Assembly (NCBI GenBank): GCA_027062985.1
Contig: JAMOSR010000149.1
Coordinates: 1 to 15,669, forward strand
Reading direction: 5' to 3'
DNA length: 15,669 nucleotides
Source: Nautiliaceae bacterium
GTDB lineage: Bacteria > Campylobacterota > Campylobacteria > Campylobacterales > Nautiliaceae
Below, in pieces: positions 1 through 6,339 of the stretch. Every line of letters begins with the position of its first letter. Position 1 is the stretch's first letter. The translations under genes and the position numbers were made by a program. Below the pieces are notes generated by a model. The model saw nothing but the letters and a program-made list of their open reading frames with translations, made no database searches and was not told the origin of the DNA.

Positions 1-1128
1 AGGGTTTTTTAAGAAAATATCTTCTATTTCAGGTTTTACTTTTTCCCATTTTGCAATAGCTTTATTTATTTCCTCAAACCAGGCTTTATAATCGTTTAAA
101 GGATACCTGACTCCCCCAGGTTCAACACAAGCCGTAGCAATTCTAGCCCCACTGTAATCTTCTAAAACGTCTAAGAAATATTCTCTAACATCCAAACACC
201 ACATTAAAAACGTTTGAAGACCCATAGTCCCGAAGAAACCTCCCATAGAAATCAAATGAGATACAATTCTTCCGGTTTCTCCGAGTATTACTCTCATATA
301 TTTGGCAAAAGGCGTAATTTCTTTACCTGCTATCTCTTCAACGGCCTGAGAGTAACAAATCATAGGATTAGGATTATCCATAAAACAGATTCTCTCTACC
401 GCCACTATAGTTCCTATAAAATCTTTTCTTTCAGCTAAATTTTCAAGAGCTCTCCATACGTATCCGATATCCGGTTCTACTTTTTCTATATTTTCCCCGT
501 TTACAAAAACTTTAAGTCTAATAGGACCGCTTGCCGGATGCGTAGGTCCCCAGTGAAGAACGGTTCTGCTTCCTTCGTGTCCCATAGTTTTTTCGTGCTC
601 TTCAAACTCTTTAAAAAATTCTTCTGTAATAGCGTTTACATTTTCAATAAGATGTTTTTCATGCTCTTTCCAGTCAAAATCTTTTCTAAAAGGAAATTTA
701 CCGTAATAATCCCTGCTGATTAAAAAGTATCTTAAATTAGGATGCCCTTTAAATTTTACTCCAAAAGTAGAATAAGCTTCAAGTTCATGATAGTTTGCAC
801 TCGGCATTTCAGGAGTAATGGAATCTATCTCACACTCTTCCAATTCTCTTGGCAAATCAACTTTTAACCATACATTTACTTTTTCTGCTTCCCTGCTTGA
901 AACCTGAGGTTTTAAAGTTTCAAGAAAATAATTAACTTCTATTTTGTTTTCATCAATAAAATCCGTAGGACTAACAGTAGAACATGTCTTTACACCTGCT
1001 TTTTTTAACTCCTTAATTAAAGGAATTAAATCATTTTTATTTTTCAATTTAGCTTTTACCCATGACTTGTAATCTTCAACAAATTCCACATCGTATTTGT
1101 TTATTATATTCTTAATTTCTTCTCTCAT
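1..1128 (-). CDS. nuoCD: Fused NADH-quinone oxidoreductase subunit C/D (NuoCD-like), 3' end outside window
   Basis: Core subunits of the peripheral arm of a complex I-like enzyme, which pass electrons from the Fe-S chain toward quinone at the membrane interface. The first 376 codons are visible and open to the window edge. Residues 1-145 are NuoC-like, with the family signature GHPNLR at 128-133. Residues ~185 onward are NuoD-like: HWGPTHPASGPIRL from 192, VERICFMD at 244-251, SGARIATACVEPGGVR from 327. No stop separates the two parts, so the protein is a fusion; in Campylobacter jejuni, as I recall, NuoC and NuoD are separate. The start ATG lies 9 bases after the nuoB stop, so the genes are probably cotranscribed. 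Oddity: the second His of the usual GPQHPxxHG motif and the Tyr of the RxDY motif are absent. It is not a group 4 hydrogenase large subunit on the visible part, because the CxxC Ni-ligand motif is missing (CFMD). Divergent Fpo/Fqo-like or Nuo-like enzymes are both possible. Confidence 0.87.
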   Translation of the reverse strand, partial: MREEIKNIINKYDVEFVEDYKSWVKAKLKNKNDLIPLIKELKKAGVKTCSTVSPTDFIDENKIEVNYFLETLKPQVSSREAEKVNVWLKVDLPRELEECEIDSITPEMPSANYHELEAYSTFGVKFKGHPNLRYFLISRDYYGKFPFRKDFDWKEHEKHLIENVNAITEEFFKEFEEHEKTMGHEGSRTVLHWGPTHPASGPIRLKVFVNGENIEKVEPDIGYVWRALENLAERKDFIGTIVAVERICFMDNPNPMICYSQAVEEIAGKEITPFAKYMRVILGETGRIVSHLISMGGFFGTMGLQTFLMWCLDVREYFLDVLEDYSGARIATACVEPGGVRYPLNDYKAWFEEINKAIAKWEKVKPEIEDIFLKNP

Positions 1129-1137
1129 GCGGCTTCC

Positions 1138-1611
1138 TTAGAATTTCATTTGTTTCCATAAACCACCCTGACTTGAAGCGGATGGTTCACCTCTTTTAAT
1201 CTTTTCTTTCAAATCCTCAAGACCGGCTATAATAGCTTCCGGTTTTGGAGGACAACCGGCTACAAAAACATCCGCCGGCAAAATTTCAGTCATATTTTTA
1301 ATAACAGAAGGAGAATCGTTATAAGGACCTCCGTCATAAGCACAGGCACCTATAGCCACAACATATCTGGGTTCTGGCATCTGTTCGTAAGTCCTAAGAA
1401 GAGCCGGCAGAATTTTTTTGCTCACAAGTCCGGTAATAAACATAATATCCGCCTGTCTAGGAGTTGGAGTCATAATATATCCGTATCTTTCCCAATCATA
1501 CCTAGGCCCCATAGCAGCCAGCATCTCAAGAGAACAGCATCCGCTACAAAAATGGACTATCCAAGGGGATTTACTCCTGGCGTAATTGAAAAAATCAAGC
1601 ACTTTTAGCAT
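1138..1611 (-). CDS. nuoB: NADH-quinone oxidoreductase subunit B (NuoB-like), Fe-S cluster N2 carrier
   Basis: Peripheral-arm subunit that holds the terminal [4Fe-4S] cluster N2, the donor to quinone. It has 157 residues, on the short side of the family because the N-terminal region before the cluster is brief. The four expected cysteine ligands are visible: the C25-C26 pair, C90 in IGACA and C120 in AGCPP. The Glu after the pair (E29) is also present, as is the conserved PTPRQADIM at 49-57. The CC pair, rather than the CxxC of hydrogenase small subunits, supports the NuoB assignment. An extra cysteine, C22, gives CSGCC. The start ATG lies inside the end of nuoA (17-base overlap) and is preceded by AAGGAG, which supports it and suggests translational coupling. 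The GGPYNDSPSV stretch differs from common NuoB sequences and looks somewhat Fpo-like. Confidence 0.93.
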   Translation of the reverse strand: MLKVLDFFNYARSKSPWIVHFCSGCCSLEMLAAMGPRYDWERYGYIMTPTPRQADIMFITGLVSKKILPALLRTYEQMPEPRYVVAIGACAYDGGPYNDSPSVIKNMTEILPADVFVAGCPPKPEAIIAGLEDLKEKIKRGEPSASSQGGLWKQMKF

Positions 1612-1933
1612 TTCTATACTCCTTCATACTAACTGTAATAGCCGCAAATAATAATATTCCAAATACCATAGCCCACTGAAGAGCCTGAGGATTGTCTGCA
1701 AATACAAACAGACTAAAGAAAAGCCCCGCCATATCAAACACTATAAAAGCTATCGCAAATATGAAATACCTAAAATTTGCTTTCATAGGTATCTCGCTGC
1801 TTGGAGGCAGACCACATTCGAAATGGTCGTTTTTAATCTCACCCGGATTAAAAGGCGCCACAATAATACCAAGAAAATAAAGCAGTAAAACACCGCCTAA
1901 AATCCCTGCACCATAAATTAAAATGGTTTCCAT
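1595..1933 (-). CDS. nuoA: NADH-quinone oxidoreductase subunit A (NuoA-like), membrane subunit
   Basis: Small membrane subunit at the junction of the two arms of complex I. It has 112 residues, the usual family length, with three hydrophobic helices at about 5-27, 55-78 and 84-103. Family marks are FECG at 38-41 in the loop after helix 1 and NFRYFIFAIAFIVFD at 53-67 in helix 2. The conserved Asp of the FDxE motif is present (D67), but the Glu is Ala (A69, FDMA), an unusual change in the proton-coupling region. The start ATG has AAGGAG seven bases upstream. First gene of the operon, followed by nuoB (overlapping) and nuoCD. I see no further reading frame in the 145 bases upstream, only the promoter. 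Confidence 0.93.
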   Translation of the reverse strand: METILIYGAGILGGVLLLYFLGIIVAPFNPGEIKNDHFECGLPPSSEIPMKANFRYFIFAIAFIVFDMAGLFFSLFVFADNPQALQWAMVFGILLFAAITVSMKEYRNAKSA

Positions 1934-1993
1934 TATTACTCCTTTTTTTGAATGTTACCAAAACTCTTTAGGGTTTATGCATCATTATCTTAA

Positions 1994-2022
1994 ATTATAA
2001 GAAAAATTTATAAACAAGACAA
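1994..2022 (-). promoter_or_regulatory. Sigma70-type promoter of the nuo operon
   Basis: On the minus strand, TTGTCT (2017-2022) and a perfect TATAAT (1994-1999) are separated by exactly 17 bases. The predicted start of transcription is near 1987, giving a leader of about 55 bases before nuoA. It is the best-formed sigma70-like element in the window. The rest of 1934-2078 holds only the leader and AT-rich sequence, with no convincing hairpin terminator after the upstream ATPase gene. Confidence 0.65.
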
Positions 2023-2078
2023 ATTTATTCTTAATTCTATATTAATATGCGTTACCATCTGTAATAAATACTTATTCA

Positions 2079-3785
2079 CTAACTAATAAAACCTACTTCT
2101 TTTTCCGAATCAAAAGCATTTTTCTTTTCTTTTTCTATCTCTTCTATAAAATCTTCAAGTTTAAAAAGAGGTTTTTTTCTAAGAGCTACTTTCAAAGCCG
2201 TATTCTTAATCACAAGTTCTATCTGCGCTCCTGTTAAATCGTATCTGGCAAGTTTTGAAATATCAAAATCATCTTCAAAATCCGCATTTTTAGGAAGTTT
2301 CAATTCCCATAATTTTACTCTCTCTTTAAAAGAAGGTTTTTCAAACTTAATTTTATAATCAAATCTTCTTGAAAAAGCGTTGTCTATCGTTTCAAGAAGA
2401 TTGGTAGTTGCTATAAGTATTCCCTCGAACTTTTCAAGCTGTTCTAAAAAAATATTTTGCATTTGATTATGCATTTTATCCGCACTGCTAAAACTAGCCG
2501 TAGTTCTGGTTGACAAAAACTGGTCCGCCTCGTTTAAAAGCAATAAGGGTTTTGTTTTTAGTTTTTCACTTATATCATAATATTCGTCAAACATTCTTCT
2601 GACGTTTTTTTCACTCTCGCCTACATACATAGATAAAATTTTACTCGCATCAAGAGAGAGTATCGGTTTATTAAGTTCTTTTGCTATGGAATGGGCAGTA
2701 AGCGTTTTTCCTGTTCCCGGAGCTCCGTAAAAAATAATTTTCGCATCAAAATCGTCATTGCTTTTTATTCCCCATTTTTTAAGAAGATTTAATACTTTTT
2801 TATCTATTTGCTTTAAAAGCACTTTTAGCATATCTTTAGTCTTTTTAGGTAAAACCACGTCTTTAAGAGTTGTTTTAGGCTCAATTAAATCAAAAATAGT
2901 ATCTTTTATTAAATGTTGGATTTTATGTTTTTTTCTCGGATGTACAAGTTCGTTTAAAATATCCTCACTTATAAAATAAATTCTTGTATATCCCCCAAAT
3001 CCGCCGAATATTTCATCATAGTCCAAAATACCTTCGCTGACAAGCTTAGAATTTTCATCCAAAAGGCTTCTGTTTTTTATTTTTTCTATCTCATCCGAGC
3101 TTATTAAATTCAAAAGATAGTTAAGCTCTCTTATATTTTCGTTGGAATGCATGTATTCTTCTTTAAGAAGAGCTAAAAAAATAAGTTCTTCTTTTTCATT
3201 AAACTCGTTTTCTATCATAAAATTCAAAACGGGCAAATCTATAGTGGTTTTTTTAATTTTTTCCTTAATGGTATTTTCTATAAGCCTTAATTTACTCTCA
3301 ACCCTTTTTATGGAAGCCGACTCGTTTGAAAAGCTGTTTTTAAGACTAACAAGCTGTTCGTAAAGTTCTATTCTTAAAAATTCATCATGCAAATATTCAA
3401 GATGGTCGCTGTAAGGAGTATTTTGAGGTATTACCAAATCCAGTTCGCCTTTTTCTATAAGCTTTAAAAAACTTAAAGATAAAGACACTGAAGCATTAAA
3501 CAGCTCAAGAGAAGTTATATCGCTGCTTTTAACCCCGATAGTACTTAATATCACCCATCCTTCGTCTATAAGTTTTTTAACGGATTCAATCTTATCAAAA
3601 ATTTCTATCCCTTCTTTTTGAAAAACATCCTTTAAAAGAGTTCTTACCCTTATATCCTCTTTTCCCTCCATATAATATTCAAGCATTTTTTTAAGAAGAC
3701 CAGCTTCCTGTTTATCAACACCAAGTATTGGATATATTTTGCTTTTTTGAGGATTTTTTAAAAACTCTTTAATATATTTACTCAA
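2079..3785 (-). CDS. AAA+ ATPase with N-terminal helical domain, function unknown
   Basis: Cytoplasmic ATPase of the classic AAA clade (568 residues), probably an oligomeric remodelling or unfolding machine; the substrate is not evident. Residues 1-300 form a mainly helical, charged N-terminal region that I cannot assign. The AAA module spans about 310-550: Walker A GAPGTGKT at 354-361, pore-loop-like MYVGESEKNVR at 386-396, Walker B LLLLNEAD at 414-421, sensor 1 ATTN at 459-462, Arg finger candidates R473-R474 in FSRRFD, and the sensor 2 helix LTGAQIE at 517-523. The Walker B Asp is Asn, but the catalytic Glu is kept; I recall NEAD variants in some AAA ATPases of this type. No membrane segment or protease domain is present, so this is not FtsH. 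The start is a TTG with AAGGAG five bases upstream; no in-frame ATG lies nearby. Monocistronic, divergent from rsmE, 42 bases apart. Confidence 0.85.
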   Translation of the reverse strand: MSKYIKEFLKNPQKSKIYPILGVDKQEAGLLKKMLEYYMEGKEDIRVRTLLKDVFQKEGIEIFDKIESVKKLIDEGWVILSTIGVKSSDITSLELFNASVSLSLSFLKLIEKGELDLVIPQNTPYSDHLEYLHDEFLRIELYEQLVSLKNSFSNESASIKRVESKLRLIENTIKEKIKKTTIDLPVLNFMIENEFNEKEELIFLALLKEEYMHSNENIRELNYLLNLISSDEIEKIKNRSLLDENSKLVSEGILDYDEIFGGFGGYTRIYFISEDILNELVHPRKKHKIQHLIKDTIFDLIEPKTTLKDVVLPKKTKDMLKVLLKQIDKKVLNLLKKWGIKSNDDFDAKIIFYGAPGTGKTLTAHSIAKELNKPILSLDASKILSMYVGESEKNVRRMFDEYYDISEKLKTKPLLLLNEADQFLSTRTTASFSSADKMHNQMQNIFLEQLEKFEGILIATTNLLETIDNAFSRRFDYKIKFEKPSFKERVKLWELKLPKNADFEDDFDISKLARYDLTGAQIELVIKNTALKVALRKKPLFKLEDFIEEIEKEKKNAFDSEKEVGFIS

Positions 3786-3807
3786 AAAATCTCCTTTTTA
3801 TTATAAT
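3778..3807 (+). promoter_or_regulatory. Candidate promoter of rsmE
   Basis: TATAAT at 3802-3807 with a weak TTTACT at 3778-3783, spacing 18. Transcription would begin near 3813, leaving room for the AAGGG ribosome site before the ATG at 3828. The -35 part falls inside the first codons of the divergent ATPase gene. Tentative, because AT-rich DNA gives such hexamers by chance. Confidence 0.3.
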
Positions 3808-3827
3808 TTTACCAAAAAAGGGAAACT

Positions 3828-4487
3828 ATGCAATTTTTATATTATCCCGATACCTTTTCTCAAATAACCCTTAAGGGAGAAGAACACAAATATCTTTTTA
3901 AAGTCAGAAGAACAAAACCCGAAGAAGAGATAAAAATAAGAAATTTAAAAGACGATTATCTTTATATTTATAAAGTAAATCATATAAACAAAAAAGAAGC
4001 TTTTTTAACCCTTAAAGAAAAAATTTTATTTCCAAATAAGCCTTCAAAACATTTCCATTTAGGCTGGTGTATAATAGACCCGAAAAATATAGAAAAAACC
4101 CTGCCCTCGTTAAATGAAATAGGAGTTAGCAAAATATCTTTTATATATTGCGATTTTTCTCAAAAAAATTTTAAATTAAAAAACGAAAGAATAAAAAAAA
4201 TTTTGATAAATTCAAATCAGCAGTGCGGAAGAAGCGACTTTATGGAAATTGAAATTTTAAATTCCTCAAAAGAATTTTTTCAAAAATATCCGGATTTTAC
4301 GGCAATAGATTTTGACGGGGAAAAAATAGACTGTTCAAAAGAATACCCTAAGCCTTTTTTAATAGGTCCCGAAGGGGGATTTTCCAAAGAAGAAAAACAA
4401 TATTTTAAAAATAAACTTAAATTCGAAAGCTTTATCCTAAGAAGCGAAACAGCGGCATGCGCCGTTGCAGCTAAATTTTTACTTTAA
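3828..4487 (+). CDS. rsmE: 16S rRNA (uracil1498-N3)-methyltransferase RsmE
   Basis: SAM-dependent SPOUT-fold methyltransferase that modifies U1498 of 16S rRNA in the 30S decoding region. It has 219 residues, slightly shorter than the ~240 common in the family. Residues 1-65 are the PUA-like RNA-binding part. The SPOUT domain follows, with the knot motifs GPEGGFSKEE at 180-189 and LRSETAA at 204-210, and QQCGRS at 131-136, which corresponds to the EQ(C/S)GRS motif of the family. The region around 78-100 (LGWCIIDPKNIEKTL) is more divergent than usual. The start ATG has AAGGG upstream with good spacing. It is the only complete gene on the plus strand here, and its last 9 bases overlap the end of convergent rdgB. 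Confidence 0.93.
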   Translation: MQFLYYPDTFSQITLKGEEHKYLFKVRRTKPEEEIKIRNLKDDYLYIYKVNHINKKEAFLTLKEKILFPNKPSKHFHLGWCIIDPKNIEKTLPSLNEIGVSKISFIYCDFSQKNFKLKNERIKKILINSNQQCGRSDFMEIEILNSSKEFFQKYPDFTAIDFDGEKIDCSKEYPKPFLIGPEGGFSKEEKQYFKNKLKFESFILRSETAACAVAAKFLL

Positions 4488-5063
4488 AGTCTCCAAAATA
4501 AGTTCGGCAAGTTTTAAGGCTTTAAAACGGTGTGAGATTTTATGTTTTATTTCTTCGTCAAGTTCTCCTAATGTTTTATCAAATCCATTTGGAATAAACA
4601 TAGGGTCATATCCAAACCCTTTATCCCCCCTAGCTTCATCAATAACATTCCCTCTCATAAAACCATGGGCGGTAAAAATTCCGTAAGGCGTAGCCAACGC
4701 TATAGCCGCAGTATAAAAAGCGGGGGTTTTTTTTATGTTTCTTTTTTTTAACTCATTGATAAGTTTAAAAAGATTATCTTTATCCGTTGCGTTTTCCCCC
4801 GCATACCTTGCTGAATATATACCCGGCTCGTTTCCTAAGACGGGTACGCTTATACCGCTGTCATCGGCTAACACGATATTTCCGGGCAGTTTTTCATATA
4901 TGGCTTTTGCTTTAATTACGGCATTTTCCTTAAACGAATTACCATTTTCTTCTATTTCAAAAGGAGTTATAATATCCGTATAAGGAATTATCTCATAATT
5001 TTTTAAAATATTTTTAATTTCTTTTATTTTTCCTTTATTCGAACTTGCAACTATAATTTTCAT
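4479..5063 (-). CDS. rdgB: XTP/dITP diphosphatase (RdgB/HAM1 family)
   Basis: Nucleotide pool sanitising enzyme that hydrolyses dITP, XTP and ITP to monophosphate and PPi, keeping deaminated purines out of DNA and RNA. At 194 residues it matches the family. Visible motifs are SSNKGK at 7-12 (phosphate-binding loop), SFKENA at 43-48, LADDSG at 65-70 with the metal and catalytic Asp pair D67-D68, PGIYSARYAG at 80-89, DKGFGYDPMF at 147-156 and ISHR at 176-179. The start ATG is one base after the upstream peptidase stop, with GGAGG inside that gene's end, so it is translated as the last gene of a three-gene operon. No functional link between this housekeeping enzyme and the peptidoglycan peptidases is evident. 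Confidence 0.95.
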   Translation of the reverse strand: MKIIVASSNKGKIKEIKNILKNYEIIPYTDIITPFEIEENGNSFKENAVIKAKAIYEKLPGNIVLADDSGISVPVLGNEPGIYSARYAGENATDKDNLFKLINELKKRNIKKTPAFYTAAIALATPYGIFTAHGFMRGNVIDEARGDKGFGYDPMFIPNGFDKTLGELDEEIKHKISHRFKALKLAELILETLK

Positions 5064-5064
5064 A

Positions 5065-6339
5065 TTAACCTCCGAAGTCCACTAACAACATACCGCAAAA
5101 GCTTTTTTTGTCATATATTTCAACCCTGTAAATATTTCCTTTTTTATCAACGGAATACCTTTTTGCCACATCCTTTTTTATAATTTTAACATTCGCTTCG
5201 TTTTTTTTGGAACTGTAGCCTATTACATTCACCCTTTTATTGCTTAAAACTTTAAAATAATTTTTAACTTTTACTATTGAGGGTATCTTTATCTCTTTTT
5301 TTACTCCGTCTATTTCCACATTTACACTTTTTATTTTACAAAAATTCTCAAAATACTGAGGAAACAAAACAGCCCTTCTGTGAAACCCTTCATACAATAC
5401 ATAATAATTTTTTTCTTTTACAACCGTAACAAGCGGGTTTTTGCTTTTTATTTCCGGATTTTTTTGAGTCATAGGAAAAAACCTTATGACTTTTGAAATA
5501 TTTTTTACAGGCAAGAGCGTATTGCCGTTAATATATACATACTCTTCTTTTTTTAACAGTTTTTTAATGGCGGGAATGGTTAATTCGAAATCCCTTTTAA
5601 ATTCAATATTCATAATTTTCATAAACTCTTCTATCGCTTTTAGCTGATAATAAACCTTTGTAGGTAAATCTTTAATATTCTTACTTGTTTCTATTGCAAA
5701 AGCGGGTTTACCGTGAGTAATGGCAAAATATGTGAGTGAAAGCCTCATCTGCTCGTCTTTAAATTTCGTATGGGTGTTTTTTACATTAAAACAGTGATAA
5801 TCTTTTGTAAGCTTTGTATTTAATTTTTGAGCTACTTTTCGCGCAATTTCCCCTAAATTACCGAATTTATTTGTTTTAATCTTTTCCTGGTCTATTATAC
5901 AGGCCTGTCCCCACGCGGCAGGGTTAAAAATGGAGTTTTGCCACGAATCCCTGTAAAACCCATGCCCGTCGTGGAGGTTCAAAATCAAATCGACCTGAGG
6001 GTTTAATATTATTTTTTTTATGTCGGCAACTATTTCATAATCTTTGTCCGTTTTTGCTATAAAAGCGAATTTTCTGTTCATATCCCCGTATATGCCGCGC
6101 CTGTATTTTATAATCGAATCAAAGTTTAAATTCGGCACAACCCATAAAGAACCTTTCTTTATTTCATAAAATCTAACCAAAAAAGAAGGCGCATAATATC
6201 CTCCTGGCTCGTTTCCGTGTATTCCTCCTATTACCAAAAGGGTATTGCCGGGCAAACCTTCTTTTTTATAAAGTGAAAAATGCAGATTTGCAGCGTTTAA
6301 AAAAAAGACCATAAAAGCTATAATTAATTTTTTCATCAT
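5065..6339 (-). CDS. pgp1: Periplasmic M14 D,L-carboxypeptidase of the Csd4/Pgp1 type
   Basis: Zinc carboxypeptidase predicted to trim peptidoglycan tripeptide stems to dipeptides in the periplasm; in Helicobacter (Csd4) and Campylobacter (Pgp1) this enzyme sets cell curvature. Length of 424 residues fits these proteins. Residues 1-17 look like a signal peptide. Zinc ligands are H41 and E44 in GGIHGNE and H123 in NLHDGHG; DMNR at 86-89 is a likely substrate-carboxylate site and E217 in AIETS the likely general base. After about residue 250 there is a further beta-rich region, compatible with the extra domains of Csd4. It overlaps the upstream L,D-carboxypeptidase by ATGA and is followed one base later by rdgB. 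Two ATGs are adjacent (6339 and 6336); the second is better spaced from GGAG and may be the real start. A generic succinylglutamate-desuccinylase-like M14 enzyme is the main alternative, made less likely by the neighbour. Confidence 0.8.
   Translation of the reverse strand: MMKKLIIAFMVFFLNAANLHFSLYKKEGLPGNTLLVIGGIHGNEPGGYYAPSFLVRFYEIKKGSLWVVPNLNFDSIIKYRRGIYGDMNRKFAFIAKTDKDYEIVADIKKIILNPQVDLILNLHDGHGFYRDSWQNSIFNPAAWGQACIIDQEKIKTNKFGNLGEIARKVAQKLNTKLTKDYHCFNVKNTHTKFKDEQMRLSLTYFAITHGKPAFAIETSKNIKDLPTKVYYQLKAIEEFMKIMNIEFKRDFELTIPAIKKLLKKEEYVYINGNTLLPVKNISKVIRFFPMTQKNPEIKSKNPLVTVVKEKNYYVLYEGFHRRAVLFPQYFENFCKIKSVNVEIDGVKKEIKIPSIVKVKNYFKVLSNKRVNVIGYSSKKNEANVKIIKKDVAKRYSVDKKGNIYRVEIYDKKSFCGMLLVDFGG

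Noticed and set aside
214..723. Plus-strand frames of 61-74 codons inside the nuoCD region.
   Set aside because: They lie opposite a well-conserved coding frame, lack family features and have no supported start; they are shadow frames. The same holds for the other short frames opposite the ATPase, rdgB, RND, TolC and typA genes.
1..1128. Reading the fused protein as a group 4 hydrogenase large subunit, because ERIC...SQAVEEI resembles the ERxCGIC region.
   Set aside because: The second Cys of the CxxC Ni-ligand pair is Asp (CFMD), the N-terminal part has NuoC GHPNLR, and the neighbours are NuoA and a CC-type NuoB. The C-terminal CxxC region is outside the window, so this is not absolutely excluded.
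1934..2078. A small gene, RNA gene or terminator in the 145-base gap between the ATPase and nuoA.
   Set aside because: No ribosome-site-plus-frame combination other than nuoA and no stable GC-containing hairpin was seen; only the nuo promoter is supported.
3800..3805. Minus-strand TATAAT as the promoter of the AAA+ ATPase.
   Set aside because: A transcript from it would start near 3793, inside the AAGGAG ribosome site of the same gene, so it would not yield a normal leader. The plus-strand TATAAT overlapping it fits rsmE better.
4727..4749. Two T8 tracts close together in rdgB (A8 on the coding strand), next to a G5 run, as possible phase-variation sites.
   Set aside because: The frame is intact, the tracts encode Lys-rich sequence as expected in an AT-rich genome, and rdgB is a housekeeping gene; tract length is too short to argue contingency control.
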